Positions 32,558 through 44,500 of a DNA stretch of 64,000 nt are shown piece after piece. The stretch comes from Rhynchospora pubera (Eukaryota; Streptophyta; Magnoliopsida; Poales; Cyperaceae). A program made the translations under genes and the position numbers. Position 1 is the first letter of the stretch. Every line of letters starts with the position of its first letter. The DNA lies in contig CM051460.1 of the NCBI GenBank assembly GCA_028095005.1, positions 82,601,676 to 82,665,675 on the forward strand, given 5' to 3'. The notes beneath the pieces are model-generated. The model was not told where the DNA came from. It saw nothing but the letters and a program-made list of their open reading frames with translations, and searched no databases.

Positions 32558-33457
32558 GTATATCAGATATGCAACGGAACCGACGCGGCGTCCCTAAATC
32601 TACAAATTGCGGGTCCCACCTTGGCATGGTATATGCTTTAGTTACCCGAAAAGGCACTCTAAACTTTATTGATGCCATTGGATAGAAGTAGAACCATTGG
32701 CCTCGCACTGAGCTATAGCTAGTCTCTGTCTCTAGATAGTGTGCGAATCCAGCCAATCTTATGCAATCTTGACAAGTAACTTGACTTTTAACTGGGTGGG
32801 ATCATAATCAACCAAAAAAAACAAGAGATTCTTTTTTTTTTTTTTTGCAATTAAAGACTGCGTTTTTGTCCTAATAGATTTATGGTCAGGGTATGTTTTG
32901 TTAATAAGGACATATATTTGTTGACTTTTTATCAAAGTTGCACTCTTGTAAATTCACCGTCTTTTCCAACCGGTTTTGTTTCTGGACAAATGATTTATTG
33001 TTTCACTCTCAAAAAAAAATTAATAAAAAAGATTTATTTTGTTTGCAAGTGGAACATGACATTGAATGCATAATGCTAATGACAAGAAAAAATATACAAA
33101 GACTTTCTAAAAACACGGTGTTCATTTTAATTCATAAATATTGGATAAATACAGTTCAAGACGAATATACTTATCTATTCTATGTTCTCATGCAATTTAT
33201 TTACCTTTTCTAGTAAAAAAACGACTGTTTTTCCTGTCATGTTTTGTCTTTTCCAAGCCACAACTAAATGACATTAATTCGGATATAAAGTAACTGATGA
33301 GATAAGTTTAAATATTTAACCTGAGGCATCTTTAAAGGGTATATTCCTTGAAAATTCTTTCCATATGTACGCTGGTTAAACTTTTGAAGATTGTTTGCAT
33401 TTGATAGGTATTCTGAAATTGAAATGTGTTATCTTCAAATAGATAAATATTTTTTGG
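32558..33457. other. Intergenic DNA, no feature seen
   Basis: AT-rich with a T run near 32830. Several short ORFs have no recognisable product. Confidence 0.5.
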
Positions 33458-33573
33458 GGCCGTTTGGATCGCTTAGGAATAGAAGGAATTTTCTATTCGT
33501 AGGCATAATATTGGAAAATGTGTAATTTTGTGAAGTAAAAAATTTTCCAAATTCCCACTTGATCCAAACGGCC
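33458..33573. mobile_element. Short MITE-like inverted repeat, 116 bp
   Basis: GGCCGTTTGGATC at the left pairs exactly with GATCCAAACGGCC at the right, and the inner sequence (GGAATTTTC / GAAAATTCC-like) continues the pairing imperfectly. No clear target duplication, so the superfamily is not assigned. Confidence 0.65.
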
Positions 33574-33603
33574 AAGACTAGATTTGGTTGTGTCCACTAT
33601 GAA

Positions 33604-34171
33604 TAGGGGTGTACAAAAAACTATGAATCCGTTCAACCCACCCAACCCAAACCGTTTTTTACCGGGTTAGCATGATGTTGGGTCGGGTACGGGTTCTAAT
33701 TATGACAAATCCGTTACTTTGGGTTGGGTTACGGGTTTGGTACTTAATAACCCGTGTATACTTCAACCCACCCGTTTATCACTATTTATTCATCTCCGAC
33801 TTATATTTTCTCGTATCCTTACTCAAAAAACTCTTCTCTCATGAAGTTTCGAACTTCTCCATGGCCATGCAAGACTCTATGCCTCACATAAGGCCTCAAA
33901 AGTTGGAAAAATATTTCGAATGTGTCTCTAATTTGCCTCGAACTAAATTGTAATAGCTACAAAATGATTTTTTGTCTACTTTTATTTGATCAAAATTTTA
34001 ATCCGCTAAACCCGTTTAACCCGCTTAACCCGTAAAAATCCGTACATAAAAAAATTAACGGGTTGGGTTGGGTTACGGGTGGGCTAACTAAATTTATTTT
34101 CTAACCCGTTATTGCCTGATTGAGTTCAAGTTTTACTAAAATATCATCAACCTACCTATTGTACACTCCTA
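33604..34171. mobile_element. hAT-type non-autonomous element, 568 bp
   Basis: Termini TAGGGGTGTACAA...TTGTACACTCCTA are inverted repeats. The flanks are a perfect 8-bp duplication ACTATGAA (33596-33603, 34172-34179). The inside carries many GGGTTGGGTTACGGGT and AACCCGTTTAACCCGC motifs on both strands. A 93-codon frame inside has no recognisable domain. Confidence 0.9.
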
Positions 34172-34285
34172 ACTATGAACATTCCTTTTCATCAGATTTT
34201 TCAATTATTGGCAAAAGTATCTTTCCGCTGGAATTTTTTACACCAACCATGTTTATGATCAAAATGTCACGATATATCCATTAAG

Positions 34286-35130
34286 GCATTAACTATATTT
34301 TATGCATCACCAGTGCAGCAGATTTAGATTTAGAGAGTTGTATAATTCTGGAAGCAACTTTTCCCCTATAAGAGAAATTCTTATCAACTTATTATCCCTT
34401 ATCCTAAAAACTCTATACATTTTTTGACAAGTATAAGCATATATAAGAATTATTTGTACGAGTCAATTATATTTTAAAAAATTTCCGAATTTAGTACCTG
34501 ATCTAACAAAACATAAATTTTGCTTTGAATATTACTAAAATAAAATCAATAGTACTAATACCTGACTATTTGATGCAGACATTCTTGAAAATTTCAAAAT
34601 GGGATTATAATTGCTTCTGATGTCAATTTTGTCTCAAAAATCAATATTAAATAATACAAATACCTGGGTCATTGACATGAGGGGAAAGCAAATCAAGTAA
34701 ATAACATTTCAAACCGCTAATGATATGTTCAACTATGTGTTATGTATCACCGATGCAACAAATGATATTCAAAGAGTTGTATAATTTTATTATAAGCAAC
34801 TTTTTCCTAACAATAGAGTCTCTTATCAACTTATTATCTGTTATCTCAAAAACTCTATAGTTTCTTGCAAGGTATAAGCATTTAGCAATTATACAAAAAA
34901 ATTTATTTGTACGAGTCAATTATATAGAATATATCAAATTTAGTACCTTATCTAACAAAAGTACAATTCGACTTTGAATATCACTAAAATAAAAAAGAAA
35001 AATGCCAATACTTGACCATTTGATGCAGACATGCTTGAATTTTTCAAAATGTTTTTTTTCCTCAAATTCCAATATTATAATGGGAATATATACCTTAGAG
35101 TCATTGGAGGAAAGAAGTAAAGTAAAGATC
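34286..35130. repeat. Diverged tandem duplication, unit about 440 bp
   Basis: 34286-34680 recurs in order at about 34725-35130. Shared blocks include AGAGTTGTATAATT, TCTTATCAACTTATTATC, TTTGTACGAGTCAATTATAT and TTTGATGCAGACAT, each about 440-450 bp apart. No coding function seen. Confidence 0.8.
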
Positions 35131-35139
35131 ATTTTCAAA

Positions 35140-37740
35140 ATGCTGTTGAAGATAATTTACCAACTATTCTAAGTTCTAACATATCATATAGCTAATATGG
35201 CCTTTCATAATTTGAAAGGTCTCCTAAAACTTGACATTAGTTAAATGATTCGTGCATGTGGCGTTTTGCTCTTTACTGTTGGATACAGGACTCACATTGT
35301 CGCTAATCAAGCACTAAAAACCAAATCTCAATTGGAAATTGCCTAGGGAAAAGTTTTAACTCGCTCCAATTGATTTCCCTCTAGTTTTATTATTATTCAA
35401 TTTTAAATTGTGAAACGATTGCTATATAGTTATTTTTCCTTGAGTGAAATTGGTATATAGTTACTATTATCGTCAGCTACTTAATAGAGCGCCTTGAACT
35501 GTGAGCCTTCCAATATGAAGAATAACGGACGTCTCCAGTCCAATTAATGTCGGAGATAAGATAACTCAAGAAAATAAGTGGAAAGGTTTCAAAAAATTAC
35601 TTTTTAGTCATAGCCTCATAGATCAAGCTGTGATTTTATATGAGATTGGACATGAATTGCTAAAAACGTGCCGAAATAATTTGAGAACCCTCTCTAGTGA
35701 ATAGCGACATTAATTCACATGCAAGTTGATGTAAAATATAATTGTATTACTATTTTAGTAATAATGAAATTATGAAAAAAGAGAGAACAAAATACTATTC
35801 TAAATATAATTTCATCCATATAATATTAAAAACAATTTATTCTATTTTAAACATTAGTATCTAATTCATTATTTTTTATAACATATTTATTATTATCATG
35901 TGTTTTTACAAACGGTTCCATATATGTATGGCCTATCGAAATTGATAACCTTCTTATTACGAGGGGGACAAAATTATTTAACCAATGCAAACGGAACATG
36001 TGTAAACGCCGAAATTAGAGCGAAACGCAAAGAAAAAGGGAGCAATGAAAAAACAACCAAGTCGAAATAAATTCTCATTATTTATTTATTATTTTTATTG
36101 AGAGAAACAAACAAACAATGAAAAAATCATTACAGAGGTAGGTAAGGACTGTTGCTGAGTGGGGCCCACAGGCAGGCCACTCAACTCATGGCGGCTACCA
36201 GCGAGAAGATGCCGAGTGGGGGTCTGACGTAACACATGGCGTTAGGACACGTGTCGCTTTACGATTGATCCTCCTCGTCTGTAAGACTGTAAACGCCTTT
36301 TTTTTTCTTGAAAATGTATGTAGACGCTGCTTTTGTTTCGCCTCACAGTTGCCGCGTCGTTGGGACCCACGTCGGTAGCAAACAACCCAGACGATGGCGG
36401 GTCGCCGGGTCGGCATCTCTTTGGATCTTCTGTGGTTTAACTCTGCGTACAAGTTAGTAGCACTCGGTTGAATTGTGATGATAAGATTAAACAAAACAAA
36501 ACTGTGAGCATCTATGTTTCATTGATCTTCTGATTGCCGTCAGCCACCTTATAAAATTTAACTTTTACAAACGTTGTACGGAATTTTAGTTCATGATTAT
36601 TAGTCTTCCAATTATGTCTAATGTCCAAATGAAAAATATTGTTTGTTATCAACTTTAAGAGCACACTTGCAGCATGTGAAAATTTTTAAATGTGATAAAA
36701 GATGTTCAAGTATGAGAGAAGTATTAACTATTATTGACAAGAAGAGAGCCACTAAGCATATGACAATATTAGTATGCTTGTGGGTTTTTTCGTCATTTGC
36801 AATTTTTTAAAATGATAATTGATAATGTTTATCATTTTCACGTGTCATAAATTATGCTTCCAATAATATAATAAGGATCATTATTGAAAAATATAAACTA
36901 TAAATTTAGACAATTAATAAGAAAGTTTTTTTTTAAGTAAAGAATTTTTTTTAATCTTAAAATAATTAAATTTTTATACTTTTTATGTCAAAAGATAAAA
37001 AACCCTAAACAAAGAAACTAAAAATATAGGCATGGAGATTAATACTAGCTCACATGCATATGCCATAAATTTATTTTCGTTCTTTCCTCTATGTATACTA
37101 GCTCACATGCATAAATTTATTTTACTATGTATACAATTTCTTTTTTCGCATAATTCACGTGTGAGTTAGCAATAAAGTTGGTAACAAACTTTATGTATTC
37201 TTTTGAATTCGATTATGCCAAATTGCTGCTAATAAAGAAGTTTATGAGGCTAACTTTGGCCAGACAAAAGTTTTAGCATGTATTAATACCATTATATAAA
37301 ATGATAAAAGAGTTAGCACATAATGCAAACTTTAATCAGTGTAATAAAATAGAAAACAAAGTTTTGAAATTATTATGGAACTTTCTTACTACAAAAATGA
37401 GATGCACAAAAATTACATTTTTCAAATAAACAAAAAACTGGATAATTTTTCTCTTATATAGTAACAGTTGGCAAATCATGCACGCATTTTTCTGATCCCT
37501 TATGAAAATTAGTCAAAAAGAAATATACAGCAAAATTACAACACAGCGCATAATAAAGGACGCAAAAAATGAGCCACAGAAGACCAACAATCAACCAACG
37601 TGCTACCGTGTCCTAATTTTTCTCTCCAAAAAATCTCTTTACTAAATACTCCCTACTACTTGACAAAATATCTATCTACACCTTATAACCTCCCTTATTT
37701 GCTCGTTCACATCCCCCATTTTTCACCTCCCATAACTCCG
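35140..37740. other. Intergenic DNA upstream of the 137-aa gene
   Basis: Mostly AT-rich. A GC-richer island lies at 36140-36470, but its minus-strand 99-codon frame matches nothing I know. No other gene, RNA or transposon end could be supported. Confidence 0.5.
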
Positions 37741-37741
37741 C

Positions 37742-37747
<6 letters not shown>

Positions 37748-37777
<30 letters not shown>

Positions 37778-37808
37778 TTCGCCTCCTCTCTTCTCAACCT
37801 CTATAAAG
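37748..37808 (+). promoter_or_regulatory. CT-repeat (Y patch) and TATA box of the 137-aa gene
   Basis: A (TC)n tract at about 37748-37773 is followed by TATAAAG at 37802-37808, which would place the transcription start near 37835. A pyrimidine patch close to a TATA box is common in plant core promoters. Motif evidence only. Confidence 0.5.
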
Positions 37809-38915
37809 AGTATACTTGTTTCGAAACCCTGACTGGACGCTTTCGCGAGATCTCGCTTCTATCAATTGTAAAAGTGGAGATTCAAGGTGACTTTTCTTTT
37901 GATTTAAATTTGTTGGTTTTATTAATTGTTTTCGCTTGGACTCGGATTTGTATGTATTTCTGTCTCTTCTTAGCATGCGTTAGTTCTTTCTCTTAGTTGT
38001 TGTTTACTTATACTTGCGAACTCTGCTTAATTAAAGCGTTATTAGTTCTTTTGGTTTAATTCTGAAAACCAGATTTTTAAGCCCAATTGAGGGTTTGGTT
38101 TCATTTCTCAATCCTTTGTTAGGTTTATCTTATTGGCCATAGTTCTTAATCTGATCTAAGTTTTATTTGATCAATGAGTTTTGGGTTTGTTAGTACTGGT
38201 CAAATTTTGGTCTTTTATATATATATATATATATTTTTTCCTTACTTTGCACTTTTGATAAATTAAATATTAACTTTGATCTAGTTCAAGGGAGATTTTG
38301 TAGAAGGAAAAGTTAGTTGGTGAAAAAATTGGATTAATTTGGGGCCAAAGTAATCCTTCATCTACTGATTTTAATGCTATAATTGTTGAATTCAGCCTGC
38401 CTTAAATTATGTGGTAGAATTTTATTTCTATATTTGTCTAATTTCAACGATTATTAATTAGTGTATGAAACAGACACGGACTAGCTGATTTTGAGCAAAT
38501 ATTGCGTGCCTTGGTTTTGACTTTTTTTCTCCTTTTGCTTTGATGTAGTAAATTTTCTAGTTAATTGGATTCAGTAAATTTCACCATGTAATACACATTT
38601 CATCAAATACGAAACCTGAATGACTTATCCGATAGTTGGCAATAAATAAATAGTTTCACTTGGGGTAAAAGTTAGTCTGCTAGCCAACATTTTAAGTTCC
38701 ATTTCAAATGCAAAATGTGTTCTGACATCCAGCAAAGAAAATAACGCTTTTTATAACTTGTTTCTGAGAATCAGTTTTCTTTTTCATAAATTTGAAGGTA
38801 ATTCAAATGGATCGGCATGATACATCTGGATTTGTCAGTGGAGGCGCCTCTCTCAACAACTGAACCTAACATAGCAATACTAATTTGTTTCTTTTAACAG
38901 TGTGGTGCCCATTGA

Positions 38916-38987
38916 ATGGATAAAGCTTCCTCCACTAATTTAGAAATTACTCTCTTTGGTAACTCGCCTCTCTTTGACCATGAATAA
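38916..38987 (+). CDS. Upstream ORF of 23 codons overlapping the main start
   Basis: ATG at 38916, in the second exon of the inferred leader, opens a 23-codon frame ending in TAA at 38985-38987. It overlaps the main ATG (38980) in a different frame. Ribosomes starting at the first ATG would end past the main start, so it should reduce translation of the 137-aa protein if the leader is as inferred. Confidence 0.4.
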   Translation: MDKASSTNLEITLFGNSPLFDHE

Positions 38988-39393
38988 GTCTCTGGAGAAA
39001 TCAATTTCATGTTCTTCTGGGCTGACGAACCGGCAGAAGCGTAATTGTAGCAACAAACTGAAGGTTTCAAAAGGTGACTCTAGACCTTGCAAAGGAAGAA
39101 CAATGTACTATTGCAAAGAGCTCCTAGAAGATGCTTGTGTTCGTGGTGGGGCAGCATTTAAGCCCGAAACTACGAAAGAGGGTCGAGTTCATGGAGGTGT
39201 CTCCTTGTTGGAGGCTGCATTGAAGGCTGAGAAGGAGGGTTTGTTTGGTGCAGATGGGTGTGTGTATGATCCAAACCCATTAGAGGCTAGTTTGGTTTCA
39301 GTTTCGGTCTCTGCAACTGAAGGAAGGGTTCATGGGGGAAACTTGTTGGCTTTGCTTGCTGGCAGTGGTGGTCATGATGGATTTAGGAATTAG
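38980..39393 (+). CDS. Uncharacterised 137-aa protein with duplicated EGRVHGG motif
   Basis: A single coding exon starting MNKSLEKS (ATG at 38980). Upstream is a likely 5'UTR exon ending at 37886 (TTCAAG|GTGACT) and an intron of about 1,014 bp ending at TTTTAACAG|TGTGG (38900). The protein is basic at the N-terminus (NRQKRNCSNKLKVSKG), has a Cys-containing middle (MYYCKELLEDACVRGG) and two copies of an EGRVHGGxxLL motif about 54 residues apart. No signal peptide or membrane segment. I do not recognise a family. The coding exon, 5'UTR intron and promoter motifs support a real gene. Confidence 0.65.
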   Translation: MNKSLEKSISCSSGLTNRQKRNCSNKLKVSKGDSRPCKGRTMYYCKELLEDACVRGGAAFKPETTKEGRVHGGVSLLEAALKAEKEGLFGADGCVYDPNPLEASLVSVSVSATEGRVHGGNLLALLAGSGGHDGFRN

Positions 39394-41574
39394 AGGTTGG
39401 TAAATTTTTTTCTGTTTTTCTTTTGTGTTGGTATTGTGGGGCAATGTTTTAAATGTCATAAGAATGGTTAATGCAAGAGATTGAATACACAGTTGGATGG
39501 TTTTGTGATCGTTGATCAGACTATGTTGAGAATGCTTTGTATATGATACTTGCTATATGATAATAGGTTATGGACTTATGGTCATGCCTGATATCTAATT
39601 CCTTTTGTAATTAAAGAAAATGCTGTGTGTAATAGATCTACTGTTGCATGAGTTTTTCCTGGGGTTTTGTTTGTTACAGTTGGCAACTTGGCATTGTAAT
39701 TGAAAGGACTTGGTGGTTGGAATCATTTTAAAGGCCAGTTTGTTTTCTGTTGTCATTCCCGTTTTTCTACATGGAGGTTTGATCTGCTGGTAATAAAATA
39801 AGGTCTAATTCAAAAGGAAACTGATTAAGCATGCGATTTCAAGTCAAATTATGAGACCGATAAATTAAACATACAAATGGACTTCATTGTAAAGTACCAG
39901 GAGGATGATGTAGTCCATGCAATGTAACTCTGCTTTCCTAGGTTTGCAAATGATGATGATACATTCCAAACAATGAGACGGATTTTTTTTTTAAAAAAAA
40001 TGTTTTCTATATCTATTTCTTACTTTCTTGGTCATTCTTTTTTACTTTATTTTTCCATTGTGGGACAAATGTAGCTGGATATTTCACGTGCTTCTGACAG
40101 AAAGAAAAAGAAGTACCGGGACCGTGTTTAAAGGTACGTACACAACTCACGATTACGCAACTTAGTAATGGAATAAACTCAAAAAAAAAAAAAAAACTTA
40201 GGTAATGGAATTATGTGTGGCTAGAAAAATAGAAGAAAGGTACTATAAATAGTAAGTTTCCATGTTCTCATAAATATGATCCTAACGTTGAAAAAGGAGG
40301 AAGTGCAAATTAAAGAATAATAAATTGGATCTGGTACTATGGAGTAGCTGTATTCAGTTGATGCCAACGTGTGCTATAATAGAACTCTTTAAACAATCCT
40401 TTGCTTCATCATATTGTTTATGATTCACTTTTTCTTTCAATGAAGAAATTGAAACTTATGTACAAATAATAACCATTTTGTACCGACCAAATTATTTTGT
40501 GGGCCAGGAGAAAACATGACAACGCAAATTGAAGCTGGTCAGATCTTTTTTTTTGCGAGTTGTGTCTTCTCACGAGTCAATTGAGCTTCGCAAAATTGCT
40601 GAGAGAAATCCTTCAAACATTAACATGCAGCTTATTATGCGTACTTTGAAGCAGCCATATTTAATATGTACTTTGAATTTTAAATGAACCGATCTATTTT
40701 TGCACAATAAAGATGAGCTATTAAAATAAATAATTCAAAGTAGAGTGATTCTATCTAACTATTACCATCCTTTCATGCATGGGCAACACTATATTCGATT
40801 TTGGCACCATCTTTGCCTTATCTAAAGTATGGGTGACACATTTACAAGTTCAGTTCTCTTATTTAAACAACATTGTAAATGATACGAAACTGATGAACCA
40901 TGAAAATAGTGCACCAGAAATAATCCCAAATGGTTTTCATATAAGTGTTATGAGGGCTGTTAGACTCTTCGCATCCTTGGCACCAATTCAGCCTTTTCCT
41001 TTCACATGCCAATATCCCATATTCCCATGCCACAGGTAATATATTCTCACAGACTTGAACGTGTTTGAAAGACAAATAACATGAAGTTGTGGGACTCCAT
41101 CAAAACCAGTATCATTATAACACGTTCCAGCTGTCTCTATGATTGCCAACATGTGTTACGGAGAATACTGTACTGGTGTACATTTTTCCTTCTAATAAAG
41201 AAAACTTCAGCTCTTTCATTAAGAAAATTACAAAGCCATTTTACAGTGGATAACAGCACCTAAGTACCACAGGTGATAAAATGTTGCATCTTGTGAACAT
41301 AGAAACATAAAGAAAGCTAATTAAAAGTTATCAACACAACAACAAAGTGATAAAATAATTATTATTTCAATTATAACTAGAATGTTAAGAGTTGCCAAAA
41401 TATAGGGGAAAAAGTAAACCAAAAAGAAAACAACAAACAGCAACACTACTAAAACCCACCTGTTCTTAGATGACCATAGTGAACAAAGAGAACAACAGGC
41501 TTAACCCCATTTTGTCAGAAAGTCACTTGCCTTGCACACTTTAGATAATAGCATTGTACATAACCATGGTTTAT
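39394..41574. other. 3' flank of the 137-aa gene and intergenic DNA
   Basis: No gene seen. The interval contains the untranslated ends of the two flanking genes. An 86-codon frame at 40779-41039 has no recognisable domain. Confidence 0.5.
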
Positions 41575-44500
41575 TCAAACCTTTCTGACCTGAATATTAT
41601 GAGTTGATTGCGACCTCCAAATAGGCTGTCTGCCACTTTGCAGAAGAGCCACTTCATCTCCTTCTTTAACCATACCATTTTTCTGAGTCACAGTGTAACA
41701 GAATAATATTTAAATTCTATACAGACCCATAATCATTTAACATAGAGGACGATTCCATTATAAGTATGTGCTGGTTGGTTTAGTTATGCTAGAACTTAAC
41801 ACAGTGGATTCCAATTCATCTTGATTCCTTGTTTTTTCTCAGAGCTGAATTACATAAATGCAACTAAAGTGCAGTCAAGTGGAGAATTACTAGGCTTTTA
41901 GTTGATTAGGCTCAACTTCCAACTGCCATTAAATCAAAGAAAATTAGGGTTTTCATGCACCATTAAAGGTTGATTTTCATACTCAGGCTCAGTTCCATAC
42001 TTGAGGCTTAGTTTCATAAGGAAGTGTTGACAGTAACTCAATTGCATAACTATGGGTCTATTGAACTGTTGATGAAGGTAAAGTCAAGTTACCAGAAGGT
42101 ATGATAAGGCCTCAGAAAAGCTTTTCTCGGCATCATTAAAGAAGTTCGTATAGATTGGGCACACGCCTTGGTATAATGCCAGTCTCTGTCTCACTCTCTC
42201 ACTACAGAAACAAATATTAAGCAATCAACAATACATTAAAATTAAATTGTACAGCTTGTCTCCACAAAAGAAATAATTAAAAGTCTATAGTAATAATAGC
42301 TTACTCATTGGTGAAGGAAAAAATGGTACCAGATGGACGGTAGTGACTGAGTAGAATGGCCATGAAACCAGTACGAGTGAATACCACAATTGATGTGCCA
42401 AGAGTGTTTGCCATCATGGTGGCATGGTAAGCAAACATCTCACTCATATGCATCTAAAAAGAAAAAGAGTTAGAATCATATGCATCCAAAAAGAAAAAGA
42501 GTTAGAAACAAATCTAAGAGTAAAATTTTAGGATAGCACTATAAAACTGACCTTGAAGGAAATATATCATATAGAAATATACCCATATGGATTGTTTTTT
42601 TAACAAATTTATTATTCAGAATTAAGGTCTTAAGAAATTTAGGGCTCCTATGAAAAATGCACACAAAAACAGGAGTGCAAAAAGTTAAGAATAGAGATTG
42701 ACAATGACTGTAGGCACTCAGACATAGGAATTGACATGAAAACATTGTTAGCTTCCAAAGATCGGCATGCAAACAATGTTTGCTTGCCAAGATTGAAACT
42801 GGCTTGCCAAAATTTGACACACAGATGCTGTCGTCTTGCCAAAAATGACACAACTGATATTTCCTGACAATAAAAATTGAGACACAACTGTTGTTTGCAT
42901 GTGGGATTACTTTTCTCATTGTTTTCACTTTGTAACATGGTCCCTGAGTATATTTTCCCATCTCTTGGATTAAAAAAAATGGAACAACAAAGGCAAGGGT
43001 ATAAAGGGATCTTTAAATTTTTAACCTTGAAAGCCTGGCCGAGGTTTTCAGGTTTCTCTCCACCAACGATGGTTGCCTCAGTACGCAAAGCTACAGTATG
43101 CATCACCTTCACAGCTTTCAATGGGTATCTGTAATATAACAGACAAAAGATACTGAATAGATTGCAATTTATGTTATTCTCTCTGGTCAGCTCATTGCTC
43201 ATTTGGATTCAGCTGAGATTGAAATTAACATTAAACAGAAGACTACTCAAGCTGAATCATCCTTTTATTAATTTCAGTTGAATTGAGTTCATGTTGAAAC
43301 ACTTCATAGGGTCAAATCAAGGTATGCATATTAACCGGTAATTAGAATCACAGCTATAACTCGAATCTAGCCAGATATTCAAAACCTTTGGTAATTAACC
43401 AGTTATTCTGAAAGTCAACATAATAGAGAAGTTTAGGATATTATCAATAGTCTTTCACAGTGAGCAATGATGCATCATCTATTACACAAGCTGAAGACAG
43501 AAGAAGCCCTAACAGTCTTTCACAGTGCAATTCCTGCCATTTTGGTCCCACAGCATCATTTTTAAAAGAGTTTAAAATTGAGACAGCATTCTACATCAAC
43601 AAATCACACAAATGTCTTTCACTTCTCAGTTTTACATGGTCCCTTCAATGACTCAACATTCTTCTTTTGAATACACTAAAGGTAGGACCAAATGGGAAAT
43701 TTTTCAACATAAACAGTAAGCTCGAGATATTTTATCGACCATTGTATACTGTACTGTCTAATCTAAATTCAATAAAACAAGTTGCACTTACTTTCCATGA
43801 GCAGTCTCACCAGAAAGCATAACAGCATCAGCACCTTCACGTACAGCAATAGCTATATCTGACACCTCAGCACGTGTTGGGGTAGGGTGCACTATCATGC
43901 TTTCTAACATGTTCGTAGCTACAATCACAGCTTTTCCCATGCTTCTGCACTTATTTATTATCTCCTCCTGCACATGTATGCATGCACTTATATGTGTAGC
44001 AAATAATAACTAAGACTGATTACTAACAAGTAAAATTGTAAAAATAAGAAACCCATAATATTCCATGATTATCACTGAAAACAGTGCTTCTTCACAAGCC
44101 TACTAGCTCAGGGCCCACCCCACCAGGTTCACCATTTTATCTTCAACATACATGAACGTTTTACGGTATTGTGATTTTTCATTTTAATACCCAGAGTTGC
44201 TTAGTGATTGCATACGACTTTAAGGATTAAGAGGCTAGAAATTACCTGAAGGAGGGGCACTTCCTCAATAGGGAGCTCAGCACCAAGGTCGCCTCTAGCT
44301 ACCATAGCCTACACATTGTTGCAGTAGAGTTGTAAATAATAATAATTATTATTTCTTGATTAGAGAAAGCATGCAACAGAAAGAAACCTATATGATGACA
44401 GATTTAATGGTTATTTAAGAAAACAAGCAGCAAAGTGTTGCCTGATGTCCAATAATAGGATGCGGTAAAGAAACTAATGCATCTGAGAAAATCACCAACC

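Noticed and set aside
36195..36494. 99-codon minus-strand ORF in a GC-richer island
   Set aside because: No recognisable motif, splice partner or promoter; probably chance.
42539..43202. Separate minus-strand genes of 140 and 184 codons
   Set aside because: The second contains PKP2 exon 9 read through into an intron, and the first overlaps the same intron; both are artefacts of an unspliced reading.
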